Under the pieces are notes generated by a model. It made no database searches. It saw nothing but the letters and a program-made list of their open reading frames with translations, and was not told the DNA's origin. Shown one piece after another: positions 1 through 8,176 of a stretch of DNA of 24,865 bases. Positions within the stretch are counted from its first letter, which is position 1; each line of letters starts with the position of its first letter. The stretch is taken from contig JACMRF010000054.1 of the NCBI GenBank assembly GCA_014376575.1, forward strand, positions 1 to 24,865, read 5' to 3'. This DNA comes from Undibacterium sp. Its GTDB lineage: Bacteria; Pseudomonadota; Gammaproteobacteria; Burkholderiales; Burkholderiaceae. The position numbers were made by a program, and so were the translations under genes.

Positions 1-2
1 AA

Positions 3-548
3 GAAAAAGACAAATGGCGGGCTATGGGAAAAGAAATGGACAAAAGATATTCCGCTTACAATTCAGAACTAACCCAGAGCTGCAAAAGAGGCGATACCAA
101 GGCTTGCACGGAACGCGCCTGCCATTCGTTAGACAAGTTACGTGGACCTGCCGAAGATTTTATCTACTGTGCCAAGGCAAGAGGATTGCCACACGGAAAC
201 TACTGGGTAATCACGCAAGGAAAGCCTGATCCTGATCCGCAAAGCGATAAACGTCTGCTCGAAGCAGCGCTGACGCCACGCTTAAAGGAAGGACGGCACG
301 TAAGCTCGTATTCCGCAATGGACTTGATGTGTTTCCGCAAGAACCGAACGCGTACCGATGTAACAATGGCAGATCCACCACTTATAGAGCGATACCGGAT
401 CGACCAGATTCTCCATGTTGAAAAAGGCGTAAATGGGCCACTACTGAGATTGACATTTTCTCAAAACGGTCATGGGGCATACGGCACAAAAACAATGCCG
501 GAATATAAAACACTGGAAGAATTGATCGACAAGACCTGTGAGAAGTAG
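3..548 (+). CDS. Hypothetical protein, open at the left edge of the window
   Basis: I do not recognise this protein. The reading frame is open to the left edge, so the true start may lie outside; inside the window ATG codons occur at 24 and 36, and the one at 36 has a purine-rich GGGAAAAG just upstream. From the ATG at 24 it encodes 174 residues. The N-terminal third has four cysteines spaced like a small disulfide or metal-binding module (SC, AC, AC and YC within about 35 residues, including the string GDTKAC). This faintly resembles cysteine-bearing Sel1-like repeats but is too short to assign. No signal peptide or membrane segment is visible if the start is internal. The gene ends 58 bp before a Sel1-repeat lipoprotein on the same strand, so the two may be co-transcribed. 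Function unknown; that it is coding is likely from its length and composition. Confidence 0.55.
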   Translation, partial: EKDKWRAMGKEMDKRYSAYNSELTQSCKRGDTKACTERACHSLDKLRGPAEDFIYCAKARGLPHGNYWVITQGKPDPDPQSDKRLLEAALTPRLKEGRHVSSYSAMDLMCFRKNRTRTDVTMADPPLIERYRIDQILHVEKGVNGPLLRLTFSQNGHGAYGTKTMPEYKTLEELIDKTCEK

Positions 549-606
549 TTGTAGATTCGTCAGCTCTGCATAAAACAGTCACCCATCAAACCAGAAGGGA
601 AATCCC

Positions 607-1206
607 ATGCTCAAACTCGTGACTTCAGTTCTTTTCGTCATCCTGCTGGGCTTAAGCGGATGCGGCAGGAAAGGCAATTTTGACGCCGGTTTCAAAGCGT
701 ATGAACGCAATGATTATCCGGCTGCATTGAAGGAGTTCAAGCCGCTCGCGGAAAGCGGTCATGTGGAAGCACAATACTACATGGGCCACATGTATCACAC
801 GAGCAAGGGTTTGCCGGTCGATGAATTGCAAATGGTGAGCTGGTATCGCAAGGCGGGCGAGCAAGGTCATGCAAGGTCTCAGTCCGCGCTCGGAAATATG
901 TACGTGTATGGTTTTGGCGTTCGCACGAACTTTGCCGAGGCGGCAAAATGGTTCTTGAAAGCCGCTGACCAAGGCGATGTCGATGCCCTGGTCGGTTTGG
1001 CTTATCTTTACGATAGCGGAACTGGGGTAAAAAAGGACCAGGAGGCAAGTTTCGCTTTATATAGCCTCGCACGAAGCAAAGACCGATCGAAAGGCGATGC
1101 GACACTCTTCTCGACAATGACAGCCGAGCAATTGGCGGCCGGACGGGCGCTTGCAGATCGTATGTCCGCCCCGGGAACTGTATCCAAAGTGCTTGCCCAG
1201 CGCTAG
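607..1206 (+). CDS. Sel1-repeat (TPR-like) lipoprotein
   Basis: 199 residues. The N-terminus is a lipoprotein signal: a basic start, a hydrophobic stretch, then a lipobox LSGC with the acylated cysteine at residue 19. The rest is mainly Sel1-like repeats from about residue 34 to 155, with the usual signature of alanine-rich helices separated by glycine turns (AESGHVEAQYYMGHMY, AGEQGHARSQSALGNMY, AADQGDVDALVGLAYLY). Such repeats form a superhelical protein-binding surface. A purine-rich AGAAGGGA precedes the ATG at a suitable distance. As a lipoprotein it should sit on the periplasmic face of the inner or outer membrane. Sel1 lipoproteins are found in many roles, including envelope assembly and protection against secreted effectors, and nothing here decides between them. 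Family assignment is firm, role unknown. Confidence 0.85.
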   Translation: MLKLVTSVLFVILLGLSGCGRKGNFDAGFKAYERNDYPAALKEFKPLAESGHVEAQYYMGHMYHTSKGLPVDELQMVSWYRKAGEQGHARSQSALGNMYVYGFGVRTNFAEAAKWFLKAADQGDVDALVGLAYLYDSGTGVKKDQEASFALYSLARSKDRSKGDATLFSTMTAEQLAAGRALADRMSAPGTVSKVLAQR

Positions 1207-1632
1207 AACGAACCTAAACTGTATTGGCCACTCGGCGAATTTGATCCACAAGCGGAGCGTCTATTTGGTTTTAATTGCGCCGGCCTTGAGCAGTGCACTG
1301 AAACCGTCAATATTTTGATGTTCGCTGTAGTAACCCTAGAAACCTCAATTGACCGCTTCATTTCATTTTGGAAGCTGCATGAATATTCACTTTCACAGTA
1401 TTTTTTCTGTTCACCAATTTGGTGACAACGCTGCGAATCCGATAGCACACTTTTCCGCCCTTGCAGGGCGCATCTGTGCGAGTACGCACAGACTGCTGCC
1501 AGGGCTGGCGACATATCGCCAGAATTTCTCTCTTCGCCCTCTGGACTTCGTTGTTCCTCCTATCAACGTGGAGGTTGCTTCGTCGTCATCCTTGCAGGAC
1601 GCATCTGTGCTGGTAAGCACAGACCGTTAAAG
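1207..1632 (+). other. Gene-poor stretch with a cluster of short hairpins
   Basis: No convincing gene is present between the Sel1 lipoprotein and the intron remnant. From about 1412 to 1622 the DNA is dominated by short inverted repeats: TCACC/GGTGA near 1412-1426, CGCCCT/AGGGCG at 1456-1470, CTGTGCG/CGCACAG at 1474-1491, CTGGCGA/TCGCCAG at 1505-1522, CCTCC/GGAGG near 1556-1574 and CTGTGCT/AGCACAG at 1605-1622. Three of these share a 7-bp stem and a 4-nt loop. A 93-codon open frame at 1349-1630 crosses the region, but its sequence looks like a translation of the palindromes and it matches no family I know. Confidence 0.6.
1460..1625 (+). repeat. Two imperfect direct-repeat copies, each containing a hairpin with compensatory changes
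   Basis: The block starting CCTTGCAGG at about 1459 and the block starting CCTTGCAGG at about 1590 are near-identical over roughly 36 bp. Each contains GCATCTGTGC followed by its inverted complement and AGAC. In the first copy the stem is CTGTGCG/CGCACAG with loop AGTA; in the second it is CTGTGCT/AGCACAG with loop GGTA. The innermost pair changes from G-C to T-A on both sides, so the stem is preserved although the sequence has changed. This suggests that the fold, as RNA or single-stranded DNA, has mattered. The repeat family is not one I can name. Confidence 0.6.
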
Positions 1633-2208
1633 TTGGTGCGGTACGCCGATGATTTCGTGACGTGCTTCACGCACGAAGACGACGCGAGACGCTTCCAACT
1701 TGCCCTATCTGAACGGCTGGCGGAATTTTCACTGGAACTCGAGCCGAGTAAAACGGCGCTGCATCGTTTTGGCTGTTTTGCGAAACGACACTGCGCTCAA
1801 CTTGGCGAAGGACGGGTGGCGACTTTCAACTTCTTAGGCTTCACGCACTATGTCACCTTAAGCCGCGCCAAGCGGTTTGTATTGGGTCGTAAGATTCAGA
1901 AGGAACGGATCAGTAAGAAGCTCAAAGAAGTAGGAGATCGGCTCGCGAAATTGCGAGTACAAGGTGGTCGAGCCATGATGGGCTACGCAAAGCGACACTT
2001 ACAAGGACACGTTGCTTACTTTGGCGTAAGCGGGAATAGCCGTAGCCCAAAGAAGTACGTGTACAACGCAAGTCTGCTACTTTTCAAATGGCTCAATCGT
2101 CGCAGTCAGCGCAAATCTTTCAATTGGAAACAGTTCAGCGAAGTGCTGAAAAGATGGCTGCCACCAATCCGCATCATGTGTAACCTGTATCCAAGCCGTT
2201 GTGAATGA
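1633..2208 (+). pseudogene. ltrA: Group II intron reverse transcriptase/maturase, 5'-truncated
   Basis: The translated frame begins directly at the RT domain 5 active site (VRYADDFV) and continues through later RT blocks (SLELEPSKT, then FNFLGF) into a maturase domain X (HLQGHVAYFGVSGNSR, KWLNRRSQRKSFNW, LPPIRI), ending at a TGA. This is the C-terminal half of a bacterial group II intron-encoded protein. RT blocks 0-4, normally about 200 residues upstream and including the GTPQGG segment, are absent: the sequence before the YADD motif is a hairpin-bearing repeat with no RT similarity. There is no HNH endonuclease domain after domain X. The apparent TTG start is only where the homology begins. 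Group II maturases assist splicing of their own intron and copy it into DNA; this fragment cannot be active alone. RNA domain V follows within 10 bp of the stop, as in intact introns. Confidence 0.88.
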
Positions 2209-2218
2209 CTCAAGCTGG

Positions 2219-2298
2219 GAGCCGGATGGTGTAACGCTCCAAGTCCGGTTCTGCGAGGGCGGTGGGACGTACTGAGAAATCAGGATTCCTGCCGCTAC
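2219..2298 (+). ncRNA. Group II intron domains V and VI (3' end of intron remnant)
   Basis: Just after the maturase stop, GAGCCGGA (2219-2226) pairs with TCCGGTTC (2244-2251) around a shorter distal stem with a GTAA-type loop. That is the domain V pattern of bacterial group II introns, the most conserved part of the ribozyme and part of its catalytic core. Downstream, GCGG...CCGC and GGGA...TCCT can pair (about 2260-2295) as domain VI, which carries the branch-point adenosine. The intron 3' end probably falls near CTAC at about 2298. The 5' domains I-IV are missing, so the element cannot splice. Confidence 0.75.
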
Positions 2299-2336
2299 TC
2301 TCCCAATCATACATTTGGAATGAATTACGCAATATA

Positions 2337-2376
2337 CATGCGCCTCTAAGAGCAAAAACAGGCTGTGAGGCGCATG
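2337..2376. repeat. 10-bp perfect inverted repeat with 20-nt spacer
   Basis: CATGCGCCTC at 2337-2346 is matched exactly by GAGGCGCATG at 2367-2376. It lies about 40 bp past the likely 3' end of the group II intron. There is no T-tract after either arm, so it does not look like an intrinsic terminator. It could be a leftover of the site that the intron or another element invaded. Confidence 0.55.
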
Positions 2377-2600
2377 GAATAAGCGTGATCGGATTTATTT
2401 GTACGCCGGACACACTACCGCCCGTCCGACCATCAGCAAGCCATGCAAAGAAATGGAGATGGCGCATGGGGCACATGCCGCGCCAGGCTAGAGCTAACCG
2501 TGCGCGACCATCGCGGCACCGGCACCCAGAAACCTGGCCAGTGGAAACGAGAGCGCGCTCCGTTATCGCTTGCCCCCGCGCTGCGCCGGCAGCCAGAAAA

Positions 2601-2660
2601 GGGCAACGAAAGGGCAACGAAAGGGCAACGAAAGGGCAACGAAAGGGCAACGAAAGGGCA
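2601..2660. repeat. 11-bp tandem repeat, five full copies
   Basis: The unit GGGCAACGAAA occurs five times without a mismatch (2601-2655), followed by a partial GGGCA and preceded by a partial GAAAA. The period of 11 is not a multiple of three, which argues against a coding role. Inverted, degenerate partners of the unit (TTTGCC and TTTGCCC) lie at 2681-2697, overlapping the 3' end of the pilin gene, so the array and the gene end could fold together. Perfect copies imply recent expansion by slippage. Confidence 0.9.
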
Positions 2661-2687
2661 CTATAAGGCGGTTGAGCTTATTTGCCT

Positions 2688-3176
2688 TTATTTGCCCTTG
2701 CGCCGACAAGCCAGGGGCAGATGACTTTGATCTATCGAGGTTCTATCCACGCCCATGATCGTCATTTTGTCTGGCGCTTCTGCGCCAGCACACACCCAGG
2801 TCACCGGCACGACGGGCGCATCGGTCACGACGGCGGGGCGCAAGGTCAGGATCTTGCCTTTTAACGGGCCGCTGGCACGGTTGCCAAAAGTGATGTTGAT
2901 TGCGCCATCTTGTATCGCGACATCACTGACGTAATTGTTGACGATTTTGTCAGAACTCGGCAAACCAGCGGCGGCATTGTCGGTTGGGAAAGTCTGGGTT
3001 GCCAACCAAGACATGGCAATCGGTTTTTTTACGATATCGGTTAATGGGATCGCCCCTTCTATCTGCTCCCTGATGACCTTGAACAGATAAGAGGGCACGG
3101 CCATCGCTGCCAAAACAGCGATGATCGCGACCACCGCCATCATTTCAATGAGAGTAAAACCTGAGCGCTTATTCAT
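2688..3176 (-). CDS. pilA: Type IV pilin (PilA-like major or minor pilin)
   Basis: 162 residues. A short basic leader MNKRSG is followed by the class III pilin signature FTLIEMMAVVAIIAVLAAMA. Prepilin peptidase would cut after Gly6 and methylate Phe7; Glu at mature position 5 (residue 11), needed for assembly into the fibre, is present. The hydrophobic alpha-1 helix runs to about residue 30. Near the C-terminus, Cys129 and Cys157 bracket a 29-residue loop that matches the disulfide-bounded D-region of pilins. The protein would be a subunit of the type IV pilus or a pseudopilus, used for twitching, adhesion or DNA uptake. It stands alone here, without assembly genes. The tail after Cys157 (RRKGK) is encoded by DNA resembling the inverted form of the adjacent tandem repeat. 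No strong ribosome binding site precedes the ATG. Confidence 0.88.
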   Translation of the reverse strand: MNKRSGFTLIEMMAVVAIIAVLAAMAVPSYLFKVIREQIEGAIPLTDIVKKPIAMSWLATQTFPTDNAAAGLPSSDKIVNNYVSDVAIQDGAINITFGNRASGPLKGKILTLRPAVVTDAPVVPVTWVCAGAEAPDKMTIMGVDRTSIDQSHLPLACRRKGK

Positions 3177-3588
3177 AGGTGTTTTTCAATTTTCTCATAG
3201 GTGTTAATAGGTTTTTTACTTGACTCACGAGGCTATACGACTACCCGAGGGATTGCATGAAGCAAGGACTTGTCCACGAAAGACACGAAAGACACGAACA
3301 ACGTAAAACACGGAGTAGATCTTGGAAAAATTGATCGAAATGAGATTGAATACTTGTCTTTTTCGTGTTTTTTGTGTTTTTCGTGGACAAAATGCCGTTT
3401 GTTTTCGCTATGCAAGTTTCGTACGATTGCCCTGACACGACCACCGCGAGCAATGACAACAATGTTCTTATCAGTGATAATGACGCCATTCTTTTGCGCG
3501 ATCGTTTTTTGTGATCGATGTTCGCATCATTTGTGCATTATTTGCGCACTATTCTATCAAGATTAAACTCAACGACCCAACTCACTGC
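3177..3588. other. Intergenic stretch between pilin and pnuC genes
   Basis: Divergent promoters for the pilin gene (minus) and pnuC (plus) should lie here, but no strong consensus is evident. The main feature is the inverted repeat at 3270-3390. A short direct repeat of CATAGGTGTT (about 3174-3183 and 3197-3206) flanks the pilin start. Near 3508-3525, CGATC and GATCG bracket a T-rich loop upstream of pnuC. I found no riboswitch consensus for pnuC. Confidence 0.45.
3270..3390. repeat. Long imperfect inverted repeat built from CACGAA-type units
   Basis: The left arm (3270-3298) reads TTGTCCACGAA followed by two GACACGAA units. The right arm (3358-3390) is its near complement, ending TTCGTGGACAA. 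The two arms match over about 30 bp with a few differences, and the spacer is about 60 bp. The left arm itself contains a repeated 9-mer (AGACACGAA). Similar CCACGAA/ACACGAA repeats are scattered through many proteobacterial genomes and are probably non-coding dispersed elements. In RNA the arms would form a long stem upstream of pnuC. Confidence 0.8.
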
Positions 3589-4182
3589 ATGAATCAACCT
3601 TTATCCCTGTTGTTTGGCTTAAGCAGCACGCCGCTAGAATTAATTTCTTTTATTTTATCTATCATCACCGTGGCACTAAATATTCGTCAGCTGCATTGGG
3701 CGTGGCTGTTTTCCATACTGTCTTCGGGTCTTTATGCATTGGTGTTTTTGGATGCACGTTTGTACGGTGATATGGGTTTGCAGTTTGTCTTCATTCTTAC
3801 CTCTATCTGGGGTTGGCACCTCTGGCTGTGGGGCGATAAAGAGCATAAAGTGCCGAGCGTTTCTTACCTGAGCGTGCGGGGCAAAGTTACCTCTTTGATC
3901 GGCTGGGCGGTGGGTTTTTCAGTGCTTGCCTGGTTTCTTAAATCATTCACCGATACCGATGTACCCTACACCGATGGTTTTCTGACCGCCGGCAGCTTGC
4001 TGGGGCAAGTGCTGCTGTCGCGCAAAAAGATGGAAAACTGGATCGTCTGGATTGCCGTCGACGTGCTGTATGTCGGCCTGTATATTTACAAAGGCTTGAT
4101 GCTGACGGCTGTTTTGTATGCTGTTTTTGTCGTCATGGCCGTGATGGGCTGGCGCGCATGGAGCAGAACATGTCAGCAATGA
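3589..4182 (+). CDS. pnuC: PnuC-family vitamin transporter (nicotinamide riboside, possibly thiamine)
   Basis: 197 residues from the ATG at 3589; an upstream in-frame start at 3511 would add 26 residues unlike the family, so I prefer 3589. The protein is almost all membrane helices (about seven), as in PnuC, which moves vitamins by facilitated diffusion and depends on intracellular phosphorylation for trapping. Family motifs include the aromatic run WGWHLWLWG near residue 74 and the substrate-site motif W151-I-V-W154-I-A-V-D158. E. coli PnuC, as I recall it, has Asn where this protein has Asp158; homologues for thiamine (PnuT) also exist, so the substrate is open. The stop overlaps the start of a NadR-like kinase gene, a pairing that fits capture by phosphorylation. 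No clear ribosome binding site is visible. Confidence 0.85.
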   Translation: MNQPLSLLFGLSSTPLELISFILSIITVALNIRQLHWAWLFSILSSGLYALVFLDARLYGDMGLQFVFILTSIWGWHLWLWGDKEHKVPSVSYLSVRGKVTSLIGWAVGFSVLAWFLKSFTDTDVPYTDGFLTAGSLLGQVLLSRKKMENWIVWIAVDVLYVGLYIYKGLMLTAVLYAVFVVMAVMGWRAWSRTCQQ

Positions 4183-4721
4183 TATTACCAACCGCATTGC
4201 CCATCACACGAGTCGCCATTCTCGGCGCTGAATCATCGGGTAAATCAGTCTTGGCTGAAGCCTTAGCGGCGCATTATCACACCGTCTGGGTGCCAGAATA
4301 TCTGCGTGAATTCGTTGAGACACAACAGCGGGTACCAAAAGAAGAGGAGCAAATCCTCATCGCAACAACCCAGGTGCAGCGGGAAAATGCATCCGTTTTG
4401 CGTGCCAAGGAATGGCTCTTCTGCGACACGAGTCCATTGATGACAGCGATCTACAGCCGGCATTATTTTCAACGCGCTGATGCCGCGTTGGAGCAACTGG
4501 AACTAGCGCATGCCTACGATTTTACTTTGGTGGCGGCGCCAGATTTCCCCTGGAGCGCAGACGGCTTGCAGCGCGAATCTGCGGCGGTACGCCAGCATAT
4601 CCACGAAGCGCTTTTGCGTATTTTAGACGAGAGAGAAATACCGTTCTTGCTGGTCGAGGGTAGTTTGGCTGAACGTGTTGAACAGGTGCAATTTACCTTG
4701 TCGTTCTTGACTGGCGCTTGA
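4170..4721 (+). CDS. nadR: NadR-like P-loop kinase (ribosylnicotinamide kinase type)
   Basis: 183 residues from the ATG at 4170, chosen over the ATG at 4158 because GGAG at 4160-4163 gives a ribosome binding site six bases before it. The gene overlaps pnuC by 13 bp in another frame. The sequence matches the C-terminal kinase domain of NadR: Walker A GAESSGKS at residues 19-26, then PEYLREFV (compare WEYGREFV in E. coli NadR), the acidic CDTSPLMTAIYS segment and SADGLQR (compare DDGLR). The DNA-binding and adenylyltransferase domains of full NadR are absent, so this is a stand-alone kinase, expected to phosphorylate nicotinamide riboside to NMN in the cytoplasm and trap what PnuC brings in. 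Some relatives may act on other vitamins. Family call firm, substrate inferred. Confidence 0.82.
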   Translation: MSAMILPTALPITRVAILGAESSGKSVLAEALAAHYHTVWVPEYLREFVETQQRVPKEEEQILIATTQVQRENASVLRAKEWLFCDTSPLMTAIYSRHYFQRADAALEQLELAHAYDFTLVAAPDFPWSADGLQRESAAVRQHIHEALLRILDEREIPFLLVEGSLAERVEQVQFTLSFLTGA

Positions 4722-5149
4722 TTCGCCCAAGCCCGGCGTCGCCAGGACTGCATGGATAGTCGTAGCCGGTTTGCTTCTCCAAATTTTTAGCGCAAGGTTT
4801 GTTCAATGCATGGTTTTGACGTGTAGTTGATGGAGTTTGCGAAATAAAAGCGATCAGGTACGCCGATGATCATTCACCACAAGAGCTTTTTTTCAGGGGA
4901 TGGAAGGCGCAATGAAATCGCAGCGACTACTGATGTAACTGGATCTGAAAGCCAAACGATTATGCAATGCACTAGCTCGGTGTTAAGCAAATACTGCAAA
5001 TTGGCGAATCTGTAGCGCACTATTCATGCGCTTCTTCAGCCATATATGGCTGAAGAAGCGCATGAATAGTGCGGGTTGAAAGTGCAACTTTTGTTCGTCT
5101 GCTGCGCACCATCAGGAAAGCAGTAGAGCGGACGACCAGCAGGATGGCC
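4722..5149. other. Convergent intergenic stretch between kinase and rpoD genes
   Basis: No gene is visible. The stretch contains the 58-bp perfect palindrome (5016-5073) and a small GTTG/CAAC hairpin just beside it (about 5075-5088). No intrinsic terminator with a T-tract was found for either convergent gene, so the palindrome may serve as their shared terminator. Confidence 0.5.
5016..5073. repeat. 58-bp perfect palindrome
   Basis: Base-by-base pairing shows 29 complementary pairs with no mismatch and no spacer, centred between 5044 and 5045 in CATATATG. The next outer bases (G5015 and G5074) do not pair. It lies 77 bp beyond the rpoD stop and about 295 bp beyond the kinase stop. As RNA it would form a very stable hairpin on either strand. 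No T-tract follows on either side, unlike a classical terminator. Confidence 0.95.
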
Positions 5150-7855
<2,706 letters not shown>

Positions 7856-8176
7856 GTAACGAAATCGAATACGACAACAAAGGCCTTCGGGTTGCGATGG
7901 CGAGAACAAAAGCGAGCACATTTACATCATTTACATGGCAATAATTTCATTGCAAGGTGGAAGAAAAAGCCCGCTGGTGAAAGCGGGCTGTTTTCTTCGG
8001 ATACAAATAGGTACTCGAAAGAGATGCGAGGTCGGGATTATCCACGGCTTAGGGCTTCTTGACAAGCAGAGTATGACCTAAATGCAGTTTCAATGCTTAA
8101 ACAGGCTGGTTCTCGTAAATAGAAATAGAAATCCGAGCATTTTTTTGATTCATTTATTTCATTTATACCATTTAAC
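7856..8176 (-). other. Intergenic stretch upstream of rpoD
   Basis: No gene is supported. It contains the terminator at 7961-7995 and should contain the rpoD promoter between that terminator and the start codon. The rest (about 8090-8176) is AT-rich, and I see no other structure. Confidence 0.4.
7961..7995 (-). terminator. Intrinsic terminator after the TonB-dependent receptor gene
   Basis: AGCCCGC (7968-7974) pairs with GCGGGCT (7983-7989) across an 8-nt loop. On the minus strand the stem is followed by TTTTTCTT, a typical terminator tail; on the plus strand it is followed by GTTTTCTT, so it may also work that way. It ends the receptor transcript before rpoD. Confidence 0.8.

Larger units (their letters stand above)
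2299..2687 (+). other. Intergenic stretch between intron remnant and pilin gene
   Basis: I see no gene here. Overlapping open frames on both strands are rich in Arg and Pro, with no recognisable domain, and some are kept open only by the tandem repeat. The stretch is more GC-rich than its surroundings around 2450-2600. It holds a 10-bp inverted repeat (2337-2376) and an 11-bp tandem array (2601-2660), listed separately. Confidence 0.5.

Noticed and set aside
1349..1630. 93-codon open frame across the hairpin cluster
   Set aside because: Its peptide is a translation of the palindromic repeats, it has no ribosome binding site of note and no family similarity, and the second repeat copy falls in a different frame.
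1412..2208. Retron (hairpin RNA plus reverse transcriptase)
   Set aside because: The reverse transcriptase has group II domain X and is followed by domains V and VI, and its N-terminal half is missing. The hairpins do not have a retron msr-msd layout with flanking inverted repeats.
2601..2660. CRISPR-like array
   Set aside because: The repeats are contiguous 11-mers without spacers.
2210..2724. Several overlapping open frames on both strands
   Set aside because: They depend on GC-rich sequence and the 11-bp repeat, whose period shifts frame. Their peptides are low-complexity repeats of Pro, Phe, Arg and Lys.
4850..4920. TACGCCGATGAT identical to the YADD codons of the maturase at 1642
   Set aside because: Only about 14 bases match, flanking sequence gives no RT similarity, and a stop follows within about 20 codons; taken as chance.
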